Assembly (NCBI GenBank): GCA_013298205.1
Contig: JAAFJZ010000140.1
Span: forward strand, 1 to 6,534
Reading direction: 5' to 3'
Source: Cytophagales bacterium
Lineage (GTDB): Bacteria; Bacteroidota; Bacteroidia; Cytophagales; UBA9547
DNA length: 6,534 bases
Shown here: piece after piece, positions 1 to 6,411 of the stretch
Position numbering within the stretch: the first letter of the stretch is position 1
How the letters are laid out: each line of letters opens with the position of its first letter
The notes under the pieces: generated by a model
The model's database searches: none
What the model saw: the letters and a program-made list of their open reading frames with translations, nothing else
Told to the model about the DNA's origin: nothing
Made by a program: the position numbers and the translations under genes

Positions 1-910
1 GAAAAATAGATTGGCACAAGAGGAGAAAACCGAATCTAAACGCCAGAAGACTTTGGAAAGAGAGCTTGAATGGGTAAAAATGGCACCTAAAGCGAGGCAA
101 GCCAAATCAAAAGCCCGTGTAGCTGCTTACGACAAGCTTTTGAGTGAAGATAATAAACAAAGAGAAGACAAACTAGAAATTTTTATTCCTGCTGGTCCTC
201 GTTTGGGGGATTTGGTGATAGAAGCCAATGATATTACCAAATCGTTTGGAGATAAATTATTGTATGAAAACCTTACTTTTAACCTTCCTCAAGGTGGAAT
301 TGTGGGCGTAATTGGCCCCAATGGTGCAGGTAAAACTACTTTGTTTAAATTAATCACAGGCAAAGAAACACCAGATTCGGGTACTTTTAAAGTGGGCAGC
401 ACCGTAAAATTGGCTTATGTTGATCAAGAACATGATCATTTGGATGCTACAAAAACGGTTTATGAAACCATTTCTTCTGGAAATGAAATCATTATGTTGG
501 GTACAAAGCAAATGAATGCTCGTGCGTATGTTGGCAAATTTAATTTCTCAGGAAATGACCAAGAAAAGAAAATTGGCGTGCTTTCGGGTGGAGAAAGAAA
601 CCGTGTCCATTTGGCTATGATGCTCAAAGAAGGAGCTAATCTTTTACTTCTTGATGAGCCTACCAATGATTTGGATGTCAATACTTTAAGGGCTTTAGAA
701 GAAGCTTTAGAATACTTTGCTGGTTGTGCAGTTGTTATTTCCCATGATAGATGGTTTTTGGATAGAATAGCTACCCATATTTTGGCTTTTGAAGGTGATT
801 CTCAAGTGGTTTGGTTTGAAGGTAATTATTCTGACTATGAAGAAAATCGCAAAAAACGACAAGGAGAGCTTAACCCTAAAAGAATAAAATATAGAAAACT
901 AGTGAAATAA
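1..910 (+). CDS. ettA: Energy-dependent translational throttle protein EttA (ABC-F ATPase), C-terminal half, 5' end outside the window
   Basis: Seen: the frame is open from base 2, so the TTG at 11-13 is an internal Leu codon, not a start. The first residues (KNRLAQEE, then RQKTLERELEWVKMAPKARQ) match the second helix of the linker arm between the two ABC domains, the P-site-tRNA interaction motif of EttA. The second ABC domain follows: Walker A GPNGAGKTT (314-340), signature LSGGE (581-595), Walker B LLLLDEP with NDLD after it (641-673), and the switch SHDRWFLDR. The tail PKRIKYRKL is close to the EttA C-terminus. Known: EttA binds the ribosomal E site and gates the first elongation steps according to the ATP/ADP ratio. 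About 300 of the usual 555-560 residues are visible. It ends in TAA, 66 bases before the convergent rsmE. The tail and linker favour EttA over Uup or other ABC-F members. Confidence 0.93.
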   Translation, partial: KNRLAQEEKTESKRQKTLERELEWVKMAPKARQAKSKARVAAYDKLLSEDNKQREDKLEIFIPAGPRLGDLVIEANDITKSFGDKLLYENLTFNLPQGGIVGVIGPNGAGKTTLFKLITGKETPDSGTFKVGSTVKLAYVDQEHDHLDATKTVYETISSGNEIIMLGTKQMNARAYVGKFNFSGNDQEKKIGVLSGGERNRVHLAMMLKEGANLLLLDEPTNDLDVNTLRALEEALEYFAGCAVVISHDRWFLDRIATHILAFEGDSQVVWFEGNYSDYEENRKKRQGELNPKRIKYRKLVK

Positions 911-976
911 AAATGAGATTCTATTTTTTTAATCTTTTTCAAATTTTAAACTATCCCGTTTTTAGAGATGCCATTA

Positions 977-1684
977 TTATTTTTCACATAAACACATTAC
1001 ACTATATAAGCCTGCTGTTTCCGTTCGTAGTCTTCTTTCACCTAGATTTACAGGAAGAATACCGCTTGCCAAAGCTAGCTCGACTTCGTTTTTTGTAAAA
1101 TCACCTTCGGGGCCTATTAAAATTTGCGCATCACCTACAAATGGAGCATAAGTATTGAAGTGTTTTAAATCCTTGATTTCTAGTGTAGCAATAAAACTTT
1201 GTTCTTTTTTTTGAGCAACGAACTTTTTGAATGTTGTGGGTGCGTGAATTTGGGTAAGGAAAGGAGAAAAAGATTGTTTCATGGCAGATAACGCAATTTT
1301 TTCAAGTCTATCTACCCGAACATCTTTGCGCTCAGATCGCTCACAGATTATAAAGCTGATTTCAGCAATGCCCAATTCACTGCCTTTTTCTACCAGCCAT
1401 TCTATTCTATCAATATTTTTAGTGGGAGCGATTACCAAATGACCTTTCCGAGTTAAAGCTTTTATTTCCAGTTTTTTATGCACCAAGATATTGGTTTTCT
1501 TAGGGTTTTCATCTTCTATCGTACACTCAAACCAATCTCCTTTGCCATTGCTTACTTTAATGGCTTGCGATTTTTTCATTCGCATTATTTTTATTGCGTG
1601 TAAAGATTCTTCTTCCGATAGAAAATAATATTGATTAACTTTACTTTCGTTTTTGTTTATATCAGGGCAGTAAAATAAATTCAT
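977..1684 (-). CDS. rsmE: 16S rRNA (uracil1498-N3)-methyltransferase RsmE
   Basis: The product is a SAM-dependent SPOUT-class enzyme that methylates N3 of U1498 in helix 44 of 16S rRNA; it is cytosolic and acts on the assembled small subunit. Seen in the 235-residue product: an N-terminal PUA-like RNA-binding part (about 1-75, with HAIKIMRMK), then the knotted methyltransferase domain with EKGSELGI (99-106), GPEGDFTKNE (191-200) and LGERRLRTETAG (214-225), the last two forming the SAM-binding knot. Length is normal. I chose ATG at 1684-1682 (MNLFYCPD). A longer frame would begin at TTG 1693-1691 and add only Met-Asn-Gln, and RsmE proteins of this phylum commonly begin MxLFY. No purine-rich ribosome site is visible. 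The gene is divergent from the peptide transporter with only 29 bases between starts, so its promoter must overlap that gene's 5' end. It converges on ettA. Confidence 0.94.
   Translation of the reverse strand: MNLFYCPDINKNESKVNQYYFLSEEESLHAIKIMRMKKSQAIKVSNGKGDWFECTIEDENPKKTNILVHKKLEIKALTRKGHLVIAPTKNIDRIEWLVEKGSELGIAEISFIICERSERKDVRVDRLEKIALSAMKQSFSPFLTQIHAPTTFKKFVAQKKEQSFIATLEIKDLKHFNTYAPFVGDAQILIGPEGDFTKNEVELALASGILPVNLGERRLRTETAGLYSVMCLCEK
1652..1683 (+). promoter_or_regulatory. Possible Bacteroidota-type promoter for the peptide transporter
   Basis: TTTG at 1652-1655 is followed, after exactly 20 bases, by TAAATTCA at 1676-1683. The known vegetative promoter of Bacteroidota is TTTG, 19-21 bases, TAnnTTTG. 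The upstream box is perfect, and the downstream box matches TA and the first two T's but not the final TG. Transcription would begin near 1690, giving a short leader before the ATG at 1714. The element lies inside the 5' end of rsmE on the opposite strand. In AT-rich DNA such a match can arise by chance, so this is a weak call. Confidence 0.28.
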
Positions 1685-1713
1685 TTGATTCAATCATAAT
1701 TTCAAGCAAAAAT

Positions 1714-3189
1714 ATGCAAATCACCAATCCTTTTACCCATCAACCCAAAGAATTGCGCTTACTTTTTTTTGTAGAAATGTGGGAACGCTTCAGCTTTTAT
1801 GGTATGCGTGCATTATTGGTACTTTATATGACCAAATTCTTTCACTATTCAGACGACCAATCTTATAGCATTTATGGAGCTTATGGAGCTTTAGTTTATG
1901 GTAGCCCGATTTTAGGCGGTTATTTAGCAGATAAAATATTGGGTCTCAAAAATTCCATCGTGATTGGTGGTATTTTGATGGTAATTGGTCATGCTTTGAT
2001 GAGCTTTACAGATGAAACGATGTTTTTTATCGCCTTATCTTTTATTGCTTTAGGCAATGGTTTTTTCAAACCCAATATTTCAAGTCTTTTGGGTATAACG
2101 TATGAAAAAAATGACCCCAGAAGAGACTCTGGATTTCTTATTTTTTATATGGGTATCAATATTGGAGCAATTTGTATGGGATTTTTTAGCCTATTAGGCG
2201 AAGGGATAAGCTGGCATTATGGATTTGGATTAGCAGGTTTGGGTATGGCGGTAGGTTTGGTAACATTTATAAAAAACAAAAAAACGTTTGCTCAAAAAGG
2301 TGATAGTCCATTAGGAAAAAATTTGTTCAAACCATTTTTTATAGAAATTAATCAATTGATTTTAATAGTGTTAGGAATATTTTTGATAGCCATTCCTGGT
2401 TTTTATTTTCTACTTAAAAATACCGATTCAGTAAGTTATTTGCTCGGATTTGTAGGCAGCGGAACCTTAATTTATATTTTTTACCAGAGCAGCAAACTTG
2501 AAAAACAGGTGCGACTCAATATTTATGCTACTTTGGTATTAACTTTCTTTTCCATTTTATTTTTTGCTTTTTTCGAGCAAGCAGGTAGTTCTATGAATCT
2601 TTTTACAGATAGAAATGTAGATAGGGTATTTTGGGGCATTAATGTTTCAGCTGGGTTTTTCCAATCTTTAAACCCAATGTTTGTGATTTTATTAGCCCCA
2701 TTTTTTAGTATTTTATGGCTTTCATTGGGCAAAATAGGTAAAGAACCTTCTACACCTTTCAAGTTTTCTATGGGATTAATATTTTTGGCTTTAGGTTTTT
2801 TTCAGCTTTGGATTAGCAAATATTTTGCATCCTCAGAAGCTATGGTTTCTGTTTCTTTTCTCGTTTTGGCGTATTTTTGGCATACAGCTGGCGAACTTTG
2901 CCTTTCCCCAGTAGGGCTTTCCATGGTTTCAAAAATGTCTCCCAGACATTTATCGGGCGTGATGATGGGAACTTGGTTTTTGGCAAGCTCCTTTTCACAT
3001 CATTTGGGAGGAATTATTTCTAAACTTACTTCTATACAAAAAAATTATGGAGAAAATGCGAATTCAATTTTAGGTTTAGAAATTTATACAAATGTTTTCT
3101 TTCAAATCGGGTGTGTGGCAAGTATTTCTGCTCTTGCGATGCTTTTACTTTCGCCCATAATCCAGAAATGGATGAAACAGACAGAATAA
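1714..3189 (+). CDS. Proton-coupled oligopeptide transporter (POT/PTR2 family, major facilitator superfamily)
   Basis: A 491-residue inner-membrane protein with many hydrophobic helices, the usual size for bacterial POT carriers, which import di- and tripeptides with protons. Seen: the ExxER motif at the end of helix 1 (E21, E24, R25, then FSFYGMR), YGAYGALVYGSPILGGYLADK (split here as residues 54-73 plus K74), FFKPNISSLLG with K119, the second family signature FYMGINIGA (144-152), FFEQAGSSMNLF around E288, and GELCLSPVGLS with E394. Known: ExxER couples protons, and the helix-4 Lys and helix-10 Glu line the peptide site. The canonical pair of Tyr after ERFx is Phe-Tyr here (F28, Y29). The ATG at 1714 places ExxER at the expected distance from the N-terminus. 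No Shine-Dalgarno box precedes it. It stands alone between divergent rsmE and the convergent lipoprotein gene. Substrate range cannot be read from sequence. Confidence 0.93.
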   Translation: MQITNPFTHQPKELRLLFFVEMWERFSFYGMRALLVLYMTKFFHYSDDQSYSIYGAYGALVYGSPILGGYLADKILGLKNSIVIGGILMVIGHALMSFTDETMFFIALSFIALGNGFFKPNISSLLGITYEKNDPRRDSGFLIFYMGINIGAICMGFFSLLGEGISWHYGFGLAGLGMAVGLVTFIKNKKTFAQKGDSPLGKNLFKPFFIEINQLILIVLGIFLIAIPGFYFLLKNTDSVSYLLGFVGSGTLIYIFYQSSKLEKQVRLNIYATLVLTFFSILFFAFFEQAGSSMNLFTDRNVDRVFWGINVSAGFFQSLNPMFVILLAPFFSILWLSLGKIGKEPSTPFKFSMGLIFLALGFFQLWISKYFASSEAMVSVSFLVLAYFWHTAGELCLSPVGLSMVSKMSPRHLSGVMMGTWFLASSFSHHLGGIISKLTSIQKNYGENANSILGLEIYTNVFFQIGCVASISALAMLLLSPIIQKWMKQTE

Positions 3190-3223
3190 CTAAAAATCAT
3201 AATAGTTTTCATTAGGTGTTTTT

Positions 3224-3574
3224 TTATCTATTGATTTTATTTAAGCTTTGCATTAGGTTTAAGCTATCTATTACATTTGTATAAATTAAATCTAACTCTT
3301 TAACATTCAATGAATAATATTTAAAACTAGAATCAAAAGCCATTTGTGAAGTTTTGTATTTTTTAAAAATAATTTTCCTTTCAATGGCATAATTTTTACG
3401 AGCTTCTTCCATCTGTAAATTAATTACAGAAACCTTTGCTTCTGCTATATGTAAATCAATCAAAATATTAATCATATCATTTTTGTTAATAAAATTTTCA
3501 GGTTTTCCCATTTCATTGCTTTTATTGCAAGAGAAAATAAAGAAAAATAAAAAAACTGATAGATATTTGTGCAT
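3224..3574 (-). CDS. DUF4296 domain lipoprotein
   Basis: A 116-residue secreted lipoprotein of unknown function. Seen: MHKYLSVF leads a hydrophobic stretch ending in a lipobox, I13-F14-S15-C16, so Cys16 should be lipidated after signal peptidase II cleavage. The residue after Cys is Asn. The mature part begins with a short polar linker, then PENFINKNDMINILIDLHIA (residues 24-43) followed by EAK, the conserved start of DUF4296, and a mostly helical charged remainder (RKIIFKKY, FKYYSLN). DUF4296 proteins are small and essentially restricted to Bacteroidota; no role is established. I chose ATG at 3574-3572 over an in-frame TTG at 3577-3575 that would add one residue. The gene converges on the transporter with 34 bases between stops and is divergent from the DUF58 operon across 50 bases. 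Nothing in the sequence ties it functionally to either neighbour. Confidence 0.85.
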   Translation of the reverse strand: MHKYLSVFLFFFIFSCNKSNEMGKPENFINKNDMINILIDLHIAEAKVSVINLQMEEARKNYAIERKIIFKKYKTSQMAFDSSFKYYSLNVKELDLIYTNVIDSLNLMQSLNKINR

Positions 3575-3624
3575 CAAAGATTTAGTTTTGTAATTAATTT
3601 TTAAATGAATAACAACGCAAATAT

Positions 3625-4462
3625 ATGAGGGAACTTTTTAAAAAACTTCTCAAATACGAGATAAAGATTAGAAAGGCTATCAATACCAGAATGCAAGGCA
3701 ATTTCCATTCTGTTTTTAAGGGTTCAGGTCTTGAATTTGATGATGTAAGAGCCTATCAATATGGTGATGATGTAAGAACAATAGACTGGAACGTAACTGC
3801 CAAAGGACATGATACTTATGTAAAAACATTTAAAGAAGAAAAGGAGCAATACGTATATGTAATTTTAGACGTAAGTGCATCGCAAGAAATAGGGAAGGAG
3901 GGCAAACAAAAAATAGATGCCTCAAAAGAAATTTCAGGACTTTTATCACTTTCGGCTATAAGAGAGCAAAGTCAGCTAGGTTTGATTTGTTTTTCAGATC
4001 AAAAAGAAAAATACATCAAGCCAGGCAAAGGTATGCGGCATGCATATCATATAAAAAACTGATTTAAATAAAGCTATTCTATTTGCCCAAAATACGATAA
4101 AAAGAAAAAGTGTAATTATATTTGTGTCCGATTTTATTGACGATAATTATCATAATAATTTGGTTGGGCTTTCAAAAAAGCATGATTTAGTAGTGGTACA
4201 TGTAAGCGAGCCACGTGAAGGTAGATTTCCTAGATTGGGCATTATTCCTGTTTTTGACAAAGAAGCTGGAAAAAATATTTGGATTAATAGTTCATCTCCA
4301 TCTTTTAGAAGAAAAATTAACGGCAAGTTTAAATCTAATAGAGAAACATTGCAACTGGAATGCAAGAAAAATGACATTTCATATTTACAAGTACGATGCG
4401 ACCAAGATTATTTATTAAGTATGATTCAGCTATTTAAAATAAGAAATAGAAAAAATGCGTAA
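3625..4462 (+). pseudogene. DUF58 (VWA-like) protein gene of the Bat/MoxR type, broken by a frameshifting deletion
   Basis: Seen, first part: ATG 3625 opens 145 codons with the DUF58 core GSGLEFDDVRAYQYGDDVR (33-51) then TIDWNVTA, followed by a VWA-like strand with metal motif DVSAS (82-86) and ICFSDQKEKYIKPGKG; it stops at TGA 4060-4062. Seen, second part: the +1 frame from 4055 reads KTDLNKAILFAQ, then IIFVSDFIDDNY, KKHDLVVVHVSEPREGRFPR and the usual C-terminus to TAA 4460-4462. These are the rest of the same protein, in order. Relatives have about a dozen more residues (pattern IIRELIxFEPKS) before K-T-D, so I infer loss of about 35 bases rather than a one-base error; rejoined, it would be 278 residues against about 290. 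The GTG at 4124 is an internal Val (IFVSDF), not a start. DUF58 proteins are usually partners of MoxR AAA+ ATPases. The gene overlaps the next by 8 bases. An assembly error remains possible. Confidence 0.85.
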
Positions 4463-5357
4463 CTTAATTTTCATTCTTTTTATACTTCTTAAATTTTCAT
4501 TTTGTATAGCTCAAAACCCTGTAGATGAGCTATCTGCTCAAGGTTATTTTGTAGAAGATAGCATTAGCTTGGGCAAAAGTGTAGCTTACAGTCTTTCTAT
4601 CAAACACAATAAAAAATGGGAAATTCTGTTTCCAGATTCTTCTTTTGCTAAGTATGAACCTTTTGAATTTGAATCAAAGAAATATTTTATAACGCACTCA
4701 GATTCTGTAAATAGTACTGATAGTGTAGTCTATTATTTATCAACTTTTGAAACCAATTCGATTCAATATTTATCTATTCCAGTTTTTTATTATGATGGCA
4801 AAGATTCAGTTTTAATTTACTCTAACTCAGATTCAATTGCTTTTAAATCAGCTATTTCTCCTGATTTAGTTGATTTTGAACTAAAAGAAAATACAGATTA
4901 CCGTCTAATTGATAAGCTAATTAATTTTAGTTGGATATATATAATTTCATTTATCATACTGATTCTCATTGCTTTGTATTTAATCTTTTTCAGGAAGAAA
5001 ATTCAAGAATGGATTCTCAATAAACAATTGAAAAATCAGTTTGCTAACTTTGAAAAAAAATACGCTTCAGCACATACCAAACTTAGCCAAAATGAAAACG
5101 ATAAAGAAACGCTGAGACAAATCGTACTCAATTGGAAAGAATTTCTTGAAAAAACGAGTAAAAAACCTTATTCTACTTTTACAACCAGAGAAATGGCAAT
5201 CAATATGCCCAACACACAATTGATTGACTTTTTAAAACTGAGCGACAAATTAATTTATGGCGACCAAACCATTTATCAATCAAGCTCTTTGATGAAAATA
5301 TTGCTAGAAACAGCCGAGGAATCATATAAAAAACGTTTAGAAACAGTTAAAAAGTGA
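4455..5357 (+). CDS. Bat-operon membrane protein: signal peptide, periplasmic domain, one membrane helix, cytoplasmic helical tail (unnamed)
   Basis: I recognise the position and layout but not a named family. Seen in 300 residues: a signal peptide 1-19 (hydrophobic core LIFILFILL, cleavage likely after CIA, leaving Gln-Asn-Pro); a Ser/Asp-rich, probably beta-rich extracytoplasmic region about 20-155 with repeated DS pairs; a membrane helix about 160-179 followed by RKK; and a charged helical cytoplasmic region about 183-300 containing YSTFTTREMA (239-248). Known: Bat loci of Bacteroidota carry a protein of this plan between DUF58 and the first VWA gene, recalling the BatD / DUF4381 kind. Inference: it forms an inner-membrane complex with BatA. 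ATG 4455 overlaps the DUF58 3' end by 8 bases and its own TGA overlaps the batA start by 3 bases (GTGA), so translational coupling is likely; the broken DUF58 frame would then lower its translation. The frame itself is intact. Confidence 0.8.
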   Translation: MRNLIFILFILLKFSFCIAQNPVDELSAQGYFVEDSISLGKSVAYSLSIKHNKKWEILFPDSSFAKYEPFEFESKKYFITHSDSVNSTDSVVYYLSTFETNSIQYLSIPVFYYDGKDSVLIYSNSDSIAFKSAISPDLVDFELKENTDYRLIDKLINFSWIYIISFIILILIALYLIFFRKKIQEWILNKQLKNQFANFEKKYASAHTKLSQNENDKETLRQIVLNWKEFLEKTSKKPYSTFTTREMAINMPNTQLIDFLKLSDKLIYGDQTIYQSSSLMKILLETAEESYKKRLETVKK

Positions 5358-6406
5358 AAAACATCTGGACAGAATTAAACTATTGGCTAAATTGGTCTTG
5401 GTTTAAATATGAAACTTTAACAAGCTATGATTATAACAATCCTTGGTTTTTGTATGCCATACCTTTTGTACCTTTAATTTTTGTTTTGAGGTGGCTTTTT
5501 CATTTTAGATTTAGGCAAAAGCTAGAATATGCTTTGCCAGACAAAAATATTAAAAATGATAAAACCGCAATTTTAAGATTAATACCCCGCATTTTTATGA
5601 TTATTTGTTTGATTTTGGTATTATTTGCTTTAGCAAGACCACAAAAAACAAACCAAAAAATAGATAAATGGTCAGAAGGTATTGATATTATGATCGCACT
5701 TGACATTTCTGAGTCTATGTTGCTTGAAGATTTCAGACCTAATCGCTTAGAAGCTGCCAAAAAAGTGGCGAAAAAATTTGTAGCTGGGCGTATAAGTGAT
5801 AGAATTGGTTTAGTCGTTTTTTCAGGAGATGCTTATTCTTTGTGTCCATTAACTACTGATTATGAGATGCTTGAAAAACATATTTCAGATATTAACCATA
5901 AGCTTATTTCCAAACCAGGTACAGCAATCGGTAGTGCAATAGGTGTAGCCATAAACCGAATGGTGCAATCAGAATCTAAAACCAAAATCATTATTTTATT
6001 GAGCGATGGCGAAAGCAATGCTGGGAGTATCGACCCAATAACGGCTGCAGAACTTGCCTCAGCACACAATATTAAATTGTATTCTATTGCAGTAGGCAAA
6101 GAAGGAAAGATTCCATATGGAACGGATGTATTTGGAAATCCTCAATACGTTGAAAACACAATGAACGTAACAACATTGGTAAAAATAGCCCAAATAGGGG
6201 AGGGAAAGTTTTTTAGGGCTTCCAACAATAGCGCCTTAAATCAAATTTTCTCTAAAATTGATAAATATGAGAAAGCTGAAATCAAAGAAACGAGGTTTAA
6301 AGACACCAAAGACTATTATGATATTTACTTGCGCTGGGCAGTAATCGCTTTTTTGATTTGGTTATTTCTCAAATCTACTTTCTTGAGTAATGCACTTGAA
6401 GATTAG
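5354..6406 (+). CDS. batA: BatA-like membrane-anchored von Willebrand factor A domain protein
   Basis: Seen in 350 residues: an aromatic N-terminal stretch (1-29), membrane helices about 31-50 (WFLYAIPFVPLIFVLRWLF) and 75-95, a VWA domain about 110-300, and a last helix about 326-344. The metal-ion-dependent adhesion site is complete: D117-I-S119-E-S121, Thr190 in PGTAIGSAI, and Asp218 in LLSDGE. RFRQKLEYALP and ALARPQ between the helices are typical of BatA proteins. Known: Bat proteins were first described for aerotolerance in Bacteroides; VWA/MoxR systems are linked to envelope stress and complex assembly, but the molecular role is unsettled. The topology puts the VWA domain on the periplasmic side if the two first helices form a hairpin followed by the usual BatA arrangement; this is inferred. 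The start is GTG 5354, overlapping the previous TGA; the first in-frame ATG (residue 82) would remove the first helix. No SD box. It ends in TAG, 5 bases before the next gene. Confidence 0.87.
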   Translation: MKNIWTELNYWLNWSWFKYETLTSYDYNNPWFLYAIPFVPLIFVLRWLFHFRFRQKLEYALPDKNIKNDKTAILRLIPRIFMIICLILVLFALARPQKTNQKIDKWSEGIDIMIALDISESMLLEDFRPNRLEAAKKVAKKFVAGRISDRIGLVVFSGDAYSLCPLTTDYEMLEKHISDINHKLISKPGTAIGSAIGVAINRMVQSESKTKIIILLSDGESNAGSIDPITAAELASAHNIKLYSIAVGKEGKIPYGTDVFGNPQYVENTMNVTTLVKIAQIGEGKFFRASNNSALNQIFSKIDKYEKAEIKETRFKDTKDYYDIYLRWAVIAFLIWLFLKSTFLSNALED

Positions 6407-6411
6407 TAGAA

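Noticed and set aside
11..13. TTG as the start codon of the first gene
   Set aside because: The frame is open to the window edge and the residues before and after it match the interior of EttA, so the gene simply begins to the left.
915..940. Hairpin AGATT, ten-base loop, AATCT, followed by T's, just after the ettA stop: a terminator?
   Set aside because: The stem is five pairs with a single G-C, the loop is long and itself mostly T. In DNA this AT-rich such a match is expected by chance.
913..1098. A small plus-strand gene of 61 codons after ettA
   Set aside because: Most of it lies antisense to the well-supported rsmE 3' end, and its product resembles no known protein; it is a shadow frame.
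3188..3225. AACTA / TAGTT inverted repeat and a run of T's between the convergent transporter and lipoprotein genes
   Set aside because: The stem has five pairs, the loop is ten bases, and the T-run lies about ten bases away from the stem, so it does not have terminator geometry.
3587..3617. TTTG (3587-3590), 19 bases, TAACAACG as a promoter for the DUF58 operon
   Set aside because: The downstream box keeps only TA and the final G of TAnnTTTG; too weak to annotate, although some promoter must lie in or near this 50-base gap.
3548..4062. Two occurrences of an A-run followed by CTGAT (about 3548-3560 and 4053-4062) as a repeat pair
   Set aside because: Apart from the A-run only five bases match and the flanks differ; this is chance similarity in an A-rich sequence.
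4124..4462. A separate gene starting at GTG 4124
   Set aside because: The GTG is the Val of the IFVSDF strand of DUF58 and the same frame carries recognisable DUF58 sequence back to 4055, so it is the 3' part of the broken gene.
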